A stretch of DNA of 64,000 bases from JAAZZY01 sp964612505 (GTDB lineage: Bacteria; Chlamydiota; Chlamydiia; Chlamydiales; JAAZZY01). Position numbers and translations under genes: made by a program. Numbering within the stretch: the stretch's first letter is position 1; every line of letters starts with the position of its first letter. Below the pieces are notes generated by a model, which had not been told where the DNA came from, ran no database searches, and worked only from the letters and a program-made list of their open reading frames with translations. Location of the stretch: positions 62,001 through 126,000 of the forward strand of contig CAZTEX010000001.1 of the NCBI GenBank assembly GCA_964612505.1, read 5' to 3'. Of this stretch, positions 51,820-61,266 are shown piece by piece.

Positions 51820-51975
51820 CTATTCAACAGGCGTTTTAGGTAAACCTGTAACTCGTTTTCTGTTTTCTTCCCAACGACCTAGTTTTTTAAGCATTTCAAT
51901 ACGCTCAAAACGTTTTAAGACATTTCTTTTTTTCGTTGATTTAATGGATTTTCCAAAACTTGGGTGGCGTGACAT
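51820..51975 (-). CDS. Small basic protein of the Chlamydiae/Verrucomicrobia family
   Basis: This 51-residue basic protein starts MSRHPSFGKS and contains KRNVLKRFERIEMLKKLGRW, with a VTGLPKTPVE end. It agrees with the small basic protein family shared by Chlamydiae and Verrucomicrobia that has been proposed to be ribosome-associated (TIGR04137 from memory). It is too small for standard length cut-offs but is in a tight operon, with its stop two bases before ybeY. That genomic place and rich Lys/Arg content fit an rRNA-binding role. Confidence 0.85.
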   Translation of the reverse strand: MSRHPSFGKSIKSTKKRNVLKRFERIEMLKKLGRWEENRKRVTGLPKTPVE

Positions 51976-51989
51976 AGTATTGCTTTCTG

Positions 51990-52175
51990 TTAGTTGTTAA
52001 CGATTTTGACTTTGCCAATGAAATACTGTTGAGCAGAACTTCCTTGTACGGCATTAATTCTATCTTTGAAGCCATTTTTAAGATTGTCTTCTTTGGGGCC
52101 TGTTTTAGGACCTGAAAGTTTAGGTCTTTTAGGTGATACCATTCTTCTTCTGGCTTGTTTGCTTAATCGAGTCAT
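51990..52175 (-). CDS. Small basic hypothetical protein
   Basis: This 61-residue protein starts MTRLSKQARRRMVSPKRPKL, extremely basic, with a KTGPKEDNLKNGF middle. It lies 14 bases upstream of the 51-residue basic-protein gene and the ybeY operon. I believe chlamydial genomes contain a similar small protein but cannot name it. Ribosome- or nucleoid-binding is plausible from charge and location only. An appropriate ATG is preceded by AAGGAAG. Confidence 0.65.
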   Translation of the reverse strand: MTRLSKQARRRMVSPKRPKLSGPKTGPKEDNLKNGFKDRINAVQGSSAQQYFIGKVKIVNN

Positions 52176-52255
52176 AATTTACTACTTCCTTACAAATAAT
52201 GGGTAGATTTTAGGCCAAATATAAATATTTTTACAAGTAATTTATCTTAAAATAA

Positions 52256-52900
52256 TTACTTTGACTCGGAATTTTTGAGCCCTTCTGGATGAACGATTCC
52301 GCAAGAGACGGTAAACTTAATGGCATCTTCAATGGTCATATTCACTTCAATTAAATCTTTTTTCTTAAAAAGAAGGAGGTACCCTGAAATGGGGTGGGGG
52401 GCTGTGGGGAGAAGAACGGTGGCCAGCTCATCCTCTTGGAGCTTTTGACAGGCTTCGGGTGGTTTCCCACTCAATAAACCAAGGCAATATTTCCTCTCAT
52501 TGGGAAAGGGAGCTAAAACAACTTTTTTAAAAGTAGAGGTGTCTGGTGAAAAAATGCTTTTAATAATATCTTTAGTTGTTTTGTATATCTTATTAACAAA
52601 AGGCAGTTTATGAATTATTTTGTCGCCAATTTTAATGAAGTAATTGATGAAGAAAATACGGGCTAGAGCTCCAATAAACGCTGTCACCAAAAAAAGGCCT
52701 ATTAAAATAAAAATTTGCACTAAGTAATGAATGACCTTAGGTGGGAGATAGTTGAGGAGTCTGGGCTCTAAATGGAGAATCAAATTATAAAAATATTTTG
52801 TAAAAGGGTGAGTCAAGAAATTAAGGACAAAAAGAACTACAAGGATAGTTAAGGCAAAGGGAAGGAGGAGAGCGAGTCCAGAAAACAATAATTTCTTCAT
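52256..52900 (-). CDS. DUF502 membrane protein, copy 2
   Basis: This 214-residue protein has two hydrophobic N-terminal stretches (LLFSGLALLLPFALTILVVL, 3-22, and a second at about 58-85), then a soluble part with IIHKLPFVNKIYKTTKDIIK (about 104-123) and VVLAPFPNERKYCLGLLSG, typical of DUF502. The family is widespread and of unknown function. It shares its plan and many residues with the adjacent upstream gene (LPFVNKIYKT against IPIVNKLYKT, and both ending SCGIV/SCGMV), so the two are tandem paralogues. Its ATG overlaps the stop of that gene by four bases. Confidence 0.83.
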   Translation of the reverse strand: MKKLLFSGLALLLPFALTILVVLFVLNFLTHPFTKYFYNLILHLEPRLLNYLPPKVIHYLVQIFILIGLFLVTAFIGALARIFFINYFIKIGDKIIHKLPFVNKIYKTTKDIIKSIFSPDTSTFKKVVLAPFPNERKYCLGLLSGKPPEACQKLQEDELATVLLPTAPHPISGYLLLFKKKDLIEVNMTIEDAIKFTVSCGIVHPEGLKNSESK

Positions 52901-53571
52901 GATTTTATCTTGGGTTCAGCAGTTATCGGATCTTCATCTTTTACATCTTGAGCAACCATTCCACAAGATACGACAAATTTTAAAGCGTCTTCAATACTCA
53001 TATCAATAAAAATAACATCTTCTCTGGGAAACTGAAGCAAGTAGCCCGTTGTCGGATTGGGAGTTGTGGGTAAAAATACAGAGACTAAATCTTGTTTGGA
53101 TGGGATGCTCATTTCTGGAGGAGCTTCCCGACTTAAAAATCCAACACAGAAAACAGAGGCGTTAGGAAAAGCAACCATAACAACCTGTTTAAAGGTTTTT
53201 TCCTGAGGGGTAAACATCACTTCAATGACTTCTTTGACTGTTTTGTAAAGCTTATTCACAATTGGAATTCGATGAATAACTTTATCACCAAGTCTTACAA
53301 AATATTTAAATAAAAACCATCTAGCAAAAAGTCCCAATAATAAAATGAGCAAGAAAAGAGAAATTAAGATAACAATTTTACTCCAAATCTTAATAGCTTC
53401 TTGAGAGCTAATTAAAGGGCCTGAGCTTTTCATCATCAAAATATGGTGAAGAATTTTTTCTGTAAAACCCAAAAATGGTTGGGTCAATAGATTAACGATC
53501 AACATTACAATGATCGGTGTAAGGGCGATTGGAAGAATAATGACAAGGCCAGTTAAAAAATTTCGCTTCAT
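52897..53571 (-). CDS. DUF502 membrane protein, copy 1
   Basis: This 224-residue paralogue of the next gene has the same order: hydrophobic segments at about 5-28 and 63-88 (IVILISLFLLILLLGLFARW), VIHRIPIVNKLYKTVKEVIE (about 102-121), VVMVAFPNASVFCVGFLSR, and FLPTTPNPTTGYLLQFPRED. Typical DUF502 proteins end with a similar block. It overlaps both the glycosylase gene upstream and its sister gene downstream by four bases, making a tight three-gene run. Function unknown. Confidence 0.84.
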   Translation of the reverse strand: MKRNFLTGLVIILPIALTPIIVMLIVNLLTQPFLGFTEKILHHILMMKSSGPLISSQEAIKIWSKIVILISLFLLILLLGLFARWFLFKYFVRLGDKVIHRIPIVNKLYKTVKEVIEVMFTPQEKTFKQVVMVAFPNASVFCVGFLSREAPPEMSIPSKQDLVSVFLPTTPNPTTGYLLQFPREDVIFIDMSIEDALKFVVSCGMVAQDVKDEDPITAEPKIKS

Positions 53572-54197
53572 TGCTCTAGAAATGTTTGGCTAAGATTTTT
53601 TGAAAAATAAAATCTCCAAGGCAAGCTTGCATGTTCTTTTGCATACGCTATTCCAATCCTTGGCCCACACAAAATATCATTACTTGGTAATTTAAGGCCA
53701 CAGTCTTCAATCCAAATCCGATTTTTTAATAAAGATTGCCCATTATCTTGGAGATTAATTTGCATGGATTGACAAACTAGGCCTGGTCCAGTGGCGATGG
53801 GCATTTTATTACGCCGCCGCTTGAGCATGTGTTCTACTCCAAGCACAGGTATTAATGAGCGAATTAAAACAGCGTGGGGAGAGTCTTTAATATGTGTGAC
53901 GACATTGAACAAGCAATGAATTCCGTAGCATAAATAAACATAGGCAATCGCGCCACGCTGATAGAGAGCTTCGTTTCTAGCTGTTCTTCGCCCGTTATAG
54001 GCGTGAGATGCCTTATCAAAGGGGCCCATATAACTTTCTGTCTCAGAGATAATGCCACCTGTAATAATGCCATTTGCATCTTGAGAATAGAGAATCTTTC
54101 CTAGTAGAGCCTGCCCCAGTCCAACAACATCTTCTGATAAATAAAATTGTTCATCTATCGGTTTGTAAAGAGGGGTGAAGTTGGGAATCTTTGCCAT
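53568..54197 (-). CDS. DNA-3-methyladenine glycosylase (AAG/MPG family)
   Basis: This protein of about 209 residues belongs to the AAG/MPG fold. GIISETESYMGPFDKASHAY (about 47-66) includes the catalytic Glu, RNEALYQRGAIAYVYLCYGIH (given as RNEALYQRG and YVYLCYGIH) and ATGPGLVCQSM are also typical. It excises alkylated and deaminated purines from DNA. The chosen ATG is 54197; a GTG three codons upstream is equally possible, with AGAAGG placed awkwardly for both. It starts a run with two DUF502 genes and is preceded by rnr. Confidence 0.88.
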   Translation of the reverse strand: MAKIPNFTPLYKPIDEQFYLSEDVVGLGQALLGKILYSQDANGIITGGIISETESYMGPFDKASHAYNGRRTARNEALYQRGAIAYVYLCYGIHCLFNVVTHIKDSPHAVLIRSLIPVLGVEHMLKRRRNKMPIATGPGLVCQSMQINLQDNGQSLLKNRIWIEDCGLKLPSNDILCGPRIGIAYAKEHASLPWRFYFSKNLSQTFLEQ

Positions 54198-54223
54198 GCT
54201 TATCACAGCCTTCTATAAAGATC

Positions 54224-56098
54224 TTATTTGCGCATCCATTCAATTTCGCGATGCACTAAATCTATAGATTTAAGGCGCACGTTAATGTTTTTTCCAACTT
54301 GAAAAGAAATTTTGCCTCGCTCGGCTCTAAAACGACAATTTTGCTCATCAAAGATAAAATAGTCATCACCAAGGTCAGAAACGTGGATGAAGCCTTCGTA
54401 TAATAATTCGGGCAATTCAAAGAAAAGACCAAACGGTTTTACCTTGGTAATAATTCCATGATAGACTTCTGTGATGGGTCTTATTTTAAAATACCTCATC
54501 ATCTTTAATTCTTTAACGGCATTTTCTGCTTTAGCAGATAATCTCTCTTGATCTGAGCAACGATCTGCAATTTCGTTAATAAGAATATCGTTGGATGGCT
54601 CAAAAAGTTGTCTGTGGATAACTAGATCAACATAACGCCGAATAGGGCTTGTAAAGTGTGAATAGTATTGTAGTTGCAAACCATAGTGTCCAATATTATC
54701 TGGACTATAATAAGCCAGTTTCATGCATTTAATAAAGTGAACCGACAGGTAGTGTTCTACACTAGAGCCTTTAATACTTTCAAAAAGCTGTTGTAATTCT
54801 TCTTGAGTTGGGGTGGCTGAAATAGTCGCTCCCAAGGTCCCAGCCATTTGAATAAAGCTTTGAAGATTATCAGACTTTGGTTCTTCGTGAATTCTAAATG
54901 GAATCACAATTCCTTTATCACTTAGGTGCTTGGCGATGGTTTCATTATTTTTAAGCATAAACTCTTCAATCATCTGGTGGGTGATATCATAGTCAATTTT
55001 TTTGATCTGTATAGGAATGCCTGTTTTATCCAAAATCATCTTTGAGTCTGCTAACGCTAAATCAATACAACCTCTTTTTCTTCGACCCTCTTTTAAGATT
55101 AAGGCCATTTGTTCCACTTCTTTTAATTTAGCATAAAGAGGGTGTTCTATCTTTTGGTCCAAAATATCTTTAACTTGTTCGTAAGTAAATCTTTGGCAAC
55201 TTTTAATGATCGAGCGGCAAATTCGATAGCTTAAAAGCTCTCCCTCCCCATCAAAAGTCATTAGGGTAGACACCGTTAATCGAGGAACATGAGGCTTTAA
55301 GCTGCACAAATTATCGGCAAGTTCTTTAGGTAACATTGAGATGCAGCGATCGGGAAGGTAGGTTGAATTGCAGCGCAAAAAGGCCTCTTGATCTAAAGGG
55401 GTATCCTTTTGAACAAAAAAAGAAACGTCTGCAATATGCACGCCGAGTTCAAAATGTCCATTTTTTGTTTTTTCAAAAGAGATTGCATCGTCATAGTCTT
55501 TGGCAGTTTCTGGGTCGATTGTAAAGGTAACCAGGTTTTGAAGGTCTTCTCGATCAGGATATTTTTTAGGATCGATCTCTTTAGGTAGTTTTTTTACCTC
55601 TTGCAAGACCTCCTCTGGAAAATCTTCTCTTAATGCAAATTCTGCAACAGCGGCATCTGAATCGATGTTTGCATCACTTATTTTTCCAATATAGCTTTTA
55701 AACCGCCCTTTAATTTTCTTTTTTGATCCTTTGGTATCTAGTTGTACCAAGATGCGATCGCCCACGCATAGCTTTTCAGTTTTTGGAAGGACAAATTCTA
55801 TTTGTTTATTAGGTCCTAGTAAGGGACTTAAAATATAACCGATGGTCGACGTTTTTTCAATCATAGTCCCACCAATATATTTTAAGCGTCTTTGTAGGAT
55901 TTCTATGACTTCGCCTTCATAGCCTTTAAAATCTTTGCCAAGAACGTTGACTTTAACAAGGTCTCCTTCAACGGCAAATTTTGTTGAGTTTTTAGGAATG
56001 AAGACTTCCATGTTTGTATTTTTGAGATTTGATTTTACAAATCCATAGCCTAAGCGATGTGATCTGAAAATTCCTGTAATATGTTGTTTCTTTTGCAC
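54224..56098 (-). CDS. rnr: Ribonuclease R (VacB)
   Basis: This 624-residue exoribonuclease has N-terminal cold-shock domains (about 5-150), the RNB catalytic domain (about 180-510) with FTIDPETAKDYDDAISFE (Asp-rich active site, about 192-209), HIADVSFFV (about 221-229), LPDRCISMLP (about 249-258) and YSHFTSPIRRYVDL near 480-493, and a C-terminal S1 domain. It degrades structured RNA 3' to 5'. It is slightly shorter than in E. coli and lacks a long basic tail. The next gene on the strand is the glycosylase. Confidence 0.95.
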   Translation of the reverse strand: MQKKQHITGIFRSHRLGYGFVKSNLKNTNMEVFIPKNSTKFAVEGDLVKVNVLGKDFKGYEGEVIEILQRRLKYIGGTMIEKTSTIGYILSPLLGPNKQIEFVLPKTEKLCVGDRILVQLDTKGSKKKIKGRFKSYIGKISDANIDSDAAVAEFALREDFPEEVLQEVKKLPKEIDPKKYPDREDLQNLVTFTIDPETAKDYDDAISFEKTKNGHFELGVHIADVSFFVQKDTPLDQEAFLRCNSTYLPDRCISMLPKELADNLCSLKPHVPRLTVSTLMTFDGEGELLSYRICRSIIKSCQRFTYEQVKDILDQKIEHPLYAKLKEVEQMALILKEGRRKRGCIDLALADSKMILDKTGIPIQIKKIDYDITHQMIEEFMLKNNETIAKHLSDKGIVIPFRIHEEPKSDNLQSFIQMAGTLGATISATPTQEELQQLFESIKGSSVEHYLSVHFIKCMKLAYYSPDNIGHYGLQLQYYSHFTSPIRRYVDLVIHRQLFEPSNDILINEIADRCSDQERLSAKAENAVKELKMMRYFKIRPITEVYHGIITKVKPFGLFFELPELLYEGFIHVSDLGDDYFIFDEQNCRFRAERGKISFQVGKNINVRLKSIDLVHREIEWMRK

Positions 56099-56198
56099 AA
56101 AAAAATTCTTGAGAGGTTTAAGATAATAAATTATGATTTTACCAGTTTTAAAATTTTAAACCTAAACAAATAACTAAATTTACCCGAAGGGGGACTAA

Positions 56199-57308
56199 AT
56201 GGATCAAGTAGCGTTGGCTCAAAATGTGCATATGTGTTACCTAGATAGCCCCTACATGGGCGTAGATAAAATTTTACAAGCCCCTGTTTATTCTCCTGAC
56301 ATTGGATTAATGATGGATTATACCCATAAAGGTTTTTCTGTATTAGGAGCGGCAACTGGGATTTTTCATCCACCGGTAGGCCTCATGTTTATGGTCTTAG
56401 GGCAAGGATGCAAAATGATAAGAAATCTGAGTGCCTACGACATGTCTTTGATAAAAGCACCTTTCAGCAATACGTATTCGGGTTTAATCGGCGTCGCTTT
56501 AAAAACAATAGCCCTTGCTAAGCCTGAAATAGGGGCTTTTGCGGCTTTGATAGGAATATTTGATGTTTTGGAAGAAGGAGAGCTTTTGGTTTCCAGGGAA
56601 CAGAATCATTTAAGCGCTTTGGAAAATTCACTTTATCCCTTTAATGCAACAGGCGTTCAATATGCCACCAGCCAATTAAGGTTTATCAGAGTAGAATCCC
56701 AAACAGCAGCGTGTAATTTGTTTTTTAAAGTAATTGGAGAAAATCATCCTGAGTTGATCAATACACTTGGAAAAAACAAAAACTTATCTCCTAATCTTCA
56801 AGATGATCGAGGTAATACTTTGGCTCATCATGCCGTACTACAAAACAACCCCAAATTAATAATGGCCCTTGCCGGTATTGAGGGAGCTGATTTTAACATT
56901 GTGAATCAGGCAGGAGATTCACCCCTTGCTGTTGCGGCTAATTTAAAATTAAGCGGTGTCGCCGAGGCGCTTCTTGCAGCAGGAGCCAATCCCAATTTTT
57001 ACTTAAGAGAGGGGTACTACTTGGCTGAGCAATGTTATTTCAACAACGCATTACCCTTCTTTAAGGTCCTTGCGCAAAATGAAAACTTTAATCCAATGAT
57101 AGCCAGAGATGGCGGTTCATTGCTTGCAAGAGCCGTGCGAGAAAATAATAGTCAGTGGTTAGACTGTTTTATTCAACTGCACGAAATGGGCAGTCCTTAT
57201 CAAAAAGGGCAAATCAAAGCAGCCTATCATGCTTTAAATGAAAACGCAGATTTTAAAATAATGCCGGGTTTTGATTATTTTAATAATCAATATTTGAAAG
57301 AGCTTTAA
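56199..57308 (+). CDS. Ankyrin-repeat protein, possible effector
   Basis: This 369-residue protein has a hydrophobic N-terminal third (for example FSVLGAATGIFHPPVGLMFMVLG, given as GAATGIFHPPVGLMFMVLG, about 50-68) and three to four ankyrin repeats from about 200: DRGNTLAHHAVLQNNPKLI, QAGDSPLAVAANLKLSGVAE followed by LLAAGANPNF, and a weaker RDGGSLLARAVRENNSQW. Ankyrin proteins in intracellular bacteria are often secreted and bind host proteins. Whether it is secreted cannot be told here; the hydrophobic N-terminal region might insert into a membrane. AAGGGGGA precedes the ATG. It sits alone upstream of leuS. Confidence 0.8.
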   Translation: MDQVALAQNVHMCYLDSPYMGVDKILQAPVYSPDIGLMMDYTHKGFSVLGAATGIFHPPVGLMFMVLGQGCKMIRNLSAYDMSLIKAPFSNTYSGLIGVALKTIALAKPEIGAFAALIGIFDVLEEGELLVSREQNHLSALENSLYPFNATGVQYATSQLRFIRVESQTAACNLFFKVIGENHPELINTLGKNKNLSPNLQDDRGNTLAHHAVLQNNPKLIMALAGIEGADFNIVNQAGDSPLAVAANLKLSGVAEALLAAGANPNFYLREGYYLAEQCYFNNALPFFKVLAQNENFNPMIARDGGSLLARAVRENNSQWLDCFIQLHEMGSPYQKGQIKAAYHALNENADFKIMPGFDYFNNQYLKEL

Positions 57309-57383
57309 GGGCTATCGCCAAGCTTAAAGAATTTCACATTTAACCCTTTTTATGGCAGGATTTAAGAAAAAATATAGAGACAC

Positions 57384-59963
57384 ATGGAAGAAGCATCAGA
57401 CGTTTTAAAGAAAATTTTTAATCCCCATCTTTATGAGAAGAAATGGCAAGATTATTGGGAAGCAAAGGGAATTTACCACTCAGAGATTGATTATTCAAAA
57501 CCCAAGTACTACGTATTAGATATGCTTCCTTACCCTTCTGGGTCTGGTTTGCATGTGGGTCATCCTGTTGGATACACAGCCACAGACATTGTTTCGAGAC
57601 ACAAAAGGCAGCTAGGCTACAATGTGATCCACCCAATGGGTTGGGATAGCTTTGGACTTCCCGCTGAACAATATGCTATTCTGACAGGGGTTCATCCTAA
57701 GATAACGACAGAAAAGAATATTGATAATATTCGCGCTCAACTCAAGCGATTGGGGTTTGATTATGATTGGAGACGCGAAGTCAAAACAAGCGATCCAAAA
57801 TTTTATCGTTGGACTCAGTGGATATTTAATAAACTATATGAACGCGGGTTAGCTTATCAAGCAGAGCTCATGGTTAATTTTTGTCCAGCTCTTGGTACAG
57901 CTTTGGCTAACGAAGAGGTGATTGATGGTAAATCTGCTGTCGGAGGACATCCTGTTGAAAAAAGACCTCTTCGTCAGTGGATTTTAAAAATTCGAGAATA
58001 TGCGGATCGGCTGCTGGAAGATTTGGATGCTCTAGATTGGCCAGAGGGTATAAAAAAACTGCAGAGAGATTGGATTGGGAAGAGTGAAGGGGCTTTAGTC
58101 TACTTTGTCGAGAGCAAAACTCAAGAAGTAATTACTGTTTTTACAACTCGACCTGATACTATTTTTGGAGTTAATTGTCTTATTTTAGCCCCAGACCATC
58201 CTATTGTAAAAAAAATTACAAGCTCAGAGCAAAGAGCCTCTGTTGAGGCCTATGCTCAAGAAGCCATTAATAAAAATGATCTAGAAAGAACAGAGTTAGC
58301 CAAAGAAAAATCAGGTGTGTGGACGGGGGCTTTTTGCACAAATCCCGTAAACAATGAAAAGATTCCCATCTGGATTGCTGACTATGTCTTGGTAAGTTAT
58401 GGTACAGGGGCTGTAATGGCGGTTCCTTGTGATGATGAAAGAGATTTTGAGTTTTCTAAAAAATATAATCTGCCATTTCATAAAATTCTCGATCCGATCT
58501 CCTCACCAAAAGGGATTGAATTGGATGATTTCAAGGCTCAAGTAAAAGCGGGTAAAGCTTGCTCTAATGGTCACGTGGGATTTATCTATAACAGTCAATT
58601 ATCTCTCCTTAATCTGAATGGATTGTCAATTGAACAAGCGAAAGAAAAGGTGGCAGACTGGCTTGAGAAAAATGAAAAAGGAAAAAGAACGATTAATTAT
58701 AAACTCAGAGATTGGTTGTTCTCTAGGCAAAGATATTGGGGAGAACCTTTCCCAATTCTTCATTTTGAAGATGGCTCAATCCGAACGCTTGATGATGATG
58801 AACTTCCCCTGTTACCCCCTGAATCGGTTGATTACCAACCCTCTAAAGATGGACAAAGTCCTCTAGCTCAAGATAAAAATTGGATAGAGATCATAGATCC
58901 TAAAACGGGACGAAAGGCTTTTCGAGAGTCTAATACAATGCCGCAGTGGGCGGGCTCTTGCTGGTATTTTCTTCGCTACTTAGATCCAAACAATGATAAA
59001 GAAATGGTCAACAGAGAAGCTATTGACTATTGGATGCCTGTAGATTTGTATGTGGGTGGAGCTGAGCATGCTGTCTTACATCTTTTGTATGCACGGTTTT
59101 GGTATAAGGTTTTATATGATTGTGGGCTTGTAAATGGACAAGAACCTTTTCAGTCACTTAAAAATCAAGGGCTTGTTACTGCAAGGTCTTTTAAAAATAG
59201 CACTAATCAATATGTTTCTGCAGATTCTGTAAGAGAAGAGCATAATCAATTTTATCATGTCAAAACAGGAGAAAAGCTAACTTCTCAAATTGAAAAGATG
59301 TCTAAATCAAAACTCAATGGAATAAATCCTTTAGATATTATTGATGAGTATGGTGCCGACGCTTTGCGGCTTTATACAATGTTTATAGGCCCCCTTGAAA
59401 AAGAAAAAGTTTTTGAAAAGCAAAATATCACGGGATGCTATCGACTTTTAGCAAGATTTTATGATTTTGTTTTGTCTGATAAATTATCAGACGTTGTAGA
59501 TGCGGATAATTTACGAATCAGTCACAGGCTTGCAAAGGGCATTTTGGAAGATATTGAGACCTATCAGTTTAATACAGCTGTTTCTAAGTTGATGATTTTT
59601 GCAAATGAGCTTACTAAGCTAAATGTCTATTCTAAACAGGCTTTAAAGATGGCTCTGCAATGCCTTTATCCTTTTGCTCCGCATTTAGCTTATGAGCTAT
59701 GGGAAAAACTGGGTGAAAAATCAGAGCTTGCTTTGATGCCTTTTCCGAAGGTGGAAGAAAAATATTTAATTGAAGAAGTTGCAACATATGTGGTTCAAGT
59801 CAACGGAAAGCTACGGGGAAAATTTGATTTGCCCAAAGATCAATCTCAAGAAGATATTATCAGACTTGCAAAGTTGAATCCGAATATTTCAAAACACTTG
59901 GATAAAACAATTATTAAAACTATATTTGTCCCCAATAAATTAATTAACTTTGTTGTAGAATAG
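57384..59963 (+). CDS. leuS: Leucyl-tRNA synthetase
   Basis: This 859-residue class I synthetase has the HIGH-type motif PYPSGSGLHVGHPVGY (49-64), the KMSKS motif KMSKSKLNG (near residue 640), an editing domain (about 220-420, with TTRPDTIFGVNCLI and the VPCDDERDFEF segment) and the C-terminal anticodon-binding domain ending in the small VVQVNGKLRGKF domain. It attaches leucine to tRNA-Leu. The waaA gene starts right after its stop codon, the order known from Chlamydia. Confidence 0.97.
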   Translation: MEEASDVLKKIFNPHLYEKKWQDYWEAKGIYHSEIDYSKPKYYVLDMLPYPSGSGLHVGHPVGYTATDIVSRHKRQLGYNVIHPMGWDSFGLPAEQYAILTGVHPKITTEKNIDNIRAQLKRLGFDYDWRREVKTSDPKFYRWTQWIFNKLYERGLAYQAELMVNFCPALGTALANEEVIDGKSAVGGHPVEKRPLRQWILKIREYADRLLEDLDALDWPEGIKKLQRDWIGKSEGALVYFVESKTQEVITVFTTRPDTIFGVNCLILAPDHPIVKKITSSEQRASVEAYAQEAINKNDLERTELAKEKSGVWTGAFCTNPVNNEKIPIWIADYVLVSYGTGAVMAVPCDDERDFEFSKKYNLPFHKILDPISSPKGIELDDFKAQVKAGKACSNGHVGFIYNSQLSLLNLNGLSIEQAKEKVADWLEKNEKGKRTINYKLRDWLFSRQRYWGEPFPILHFEDGSIRTLDDDELPLLPPESVDYQPSKDGQSPLAQDKNWIEIIDPKTGRKAFRESNTMPQWAGSCWYFLRYLDPNNDKEMVNREAIDYWMPVDLYVGGAEHAVLHLLYARFWYKVLYDCGLVNGQEPFQSLKNQGLVTARSFKNSTNQYVSADSVREEHNQFYHVKTGEKLTSQIEKMSKSKLNGINPLDIIDEYGADALRLYTMFIGPLEKEKVFEKQNITGCYRLLARFYDFVLSDKLSDVVDADNLRISHRLAKGILEDIETYQFNTAVSKLMIFANELTKLNVYSKQALKMALQCLYPFAPHLAYELWEKLGEKSELALMPFPKVEEKYLIEEVATYVVQVNGKLRGKFDLPKDQSQEDIIRLAKLNPNISKHLDKTIIKTIFVPNKLINFVVE

Positions 59964-61247
59964 ATGCAGATACTTTATGGGCTTTTGTTTTTGCTGTTAA
60001 CTTTGGTCTATTTGCCAAAGTTTCTTTATGATTTTATTGTTAAAAAAAAATATCGAGGCAGCTTCTTAAAAAGGCTAGGTTTTATCAAAGAAAAATTTCG
60101 CCAAGGATCTCCCACTATTTGGATTCATGCAGTGTCAGTTGGGGAGATAAAAGGGGCATCAGCTCTTGTAAAAATGCTTAAAGAAAAATATCCGTTGAGT
60201 ACCATTATTGTCTCATCGATCACTCAAACGGGTCATTCTGAGGCTAAAAAAGTGTTGCCAAGTGTCGATTATCACTTATTTTTGCCTTTGGATTTTAAGT
60301 GGTCTGTTAATCGAATTATTGGAACACTGAAAATCGATTTAGTTCTTTTAGTTGAAACAGATATTTGGCCAAACTTTTTGCAAAGATGTAAAAAGAAAGG
60401 AGCTCAAGTTCTTTTAATCAATGGCAAAATTTCAGAGCGCAGTCATAAAAGACTTAAAGTATTTTCCTTTGTTGCAAGATGGTACTATTCAACGATTGAT
60501 TTTTTTCTAGTTCAAGATGAAAGTTTTAGAAGTAGATTTATTGACTTAGGGGTTGCTCCTGAAAAAATCAAGATTGTGCCCAATTTAAAATTAGACGATA
60601 TTTACAGCGAGCTCAATGAAGAGGGTCTTTTAAAGCAGCGTCAAAAATTTGACATTCAAGATTTAAGTATTGTGATTGGATCGACCCATGAAAATGAGGA
60701 AAAATTGATTTTAGATCAGCTAATGCCTCTACTTGATCACTACTCTCATTTAAAACTATTTGTTGTTCCCAGACATCCTGAGCGCTTTGACGACGTTGAA
60801 AAGATCATTAAAAAATATAATGTGCCCTATGCAAGGCTTTCAACAGGGGAATCGTTTGTCGGTAAAAGGATTATTTTAATCGACGGGATGGGGCAACTAA
60901 GAATGCTTTACCAATTGGCAACTCTGGCAATTGTTGCGGGTAGCTTTAATCCCAAAGTTGGAGGGCATAATATTTTAGAACCTCTTTGGTATTCAACACC
61001 GTGTATTTTTGGACCCTATATGCATACTCAAAGTCAATTTGTCAATTTAGTCATGCAGACAAAATCAGGACGACAAGTGCCCATTGATGAATTAAAAAAT
61101 ACAGTATGCGAACTTCTCAATGATAACTTTAAATTAAAGCAAATGGGAAGGCGTGGAAAAGACATTTTTATTAAGTCCGCAGGCGGAACTAAACAAACTC
61201 TAGAATATATTGAAAAACTTCTTGAAAAAAAGAAGTTAAAAACATAA
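59964..61247 (+). CDS. waaA: 3-deoxy-D-manno-octulosonic acid (Kdo) transferase
   Basis: This 427-residue membrane-bound glycosyltransferase (WaaA/KdtA, called GseA in Chlamydia) transfers Kdo from CMP-Kdo to lipid A. An N-terminal hydrophobic helix (about 2-20) anchors it. The acceptor domain shows IWIHAVSVGEIKGA (about 52-65, conserved Glu) and VLLVETDIWPNFL (about 131-143), and the donor domain shows VIGSTHENEE and KVGGHNILEPLWYSTP (about 331-346). Chlamydial transferases add three or more Kdo residues and make the genus LPS epitope; the number added here is unknown. It starts at the base after the leuS stop. Confidence 0.95.
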   Translation: MQILYGLLFLLLTLVYLPKFLYDFIVKKKYRGSFLKRLGFIKEKFRQGSPTIWIHAVSVGEIKGASALVKMLKEKYPLSTIIVSSITQTGHSEAKKVLPSVDYHLFLPLDFKWSVNRIIGTLKIDLVLLVETDIWPNFLQRCKKKGAQVLLINGKISERSHKRLKVFSFVARWYYSTIDFFLVQDESFRSRFIDLGVAPEKIKIVPNLKLDDIYSELNEEGLLKQRQKFDIQDLSIVIGSTHENEEKLILDQLMPLLDHYSHLKLFVVPRHPERFDDVEKIIKKYNVPYARLSTGESFVGKRIILIDGMGQLRMLYQLATLAIVAGSFNPKVGGHNILEPLWYSTPCIFGPYMHTQSQFVNLVMQTKSGRQVPIDELKNTVCELLNDNFKLKQMGRRGKDIFIKSAGGTKQTLEYIEKLLEKKKLKT

Positions 61248-61266
61248 ACTCTTGGCTTAAATTTAT

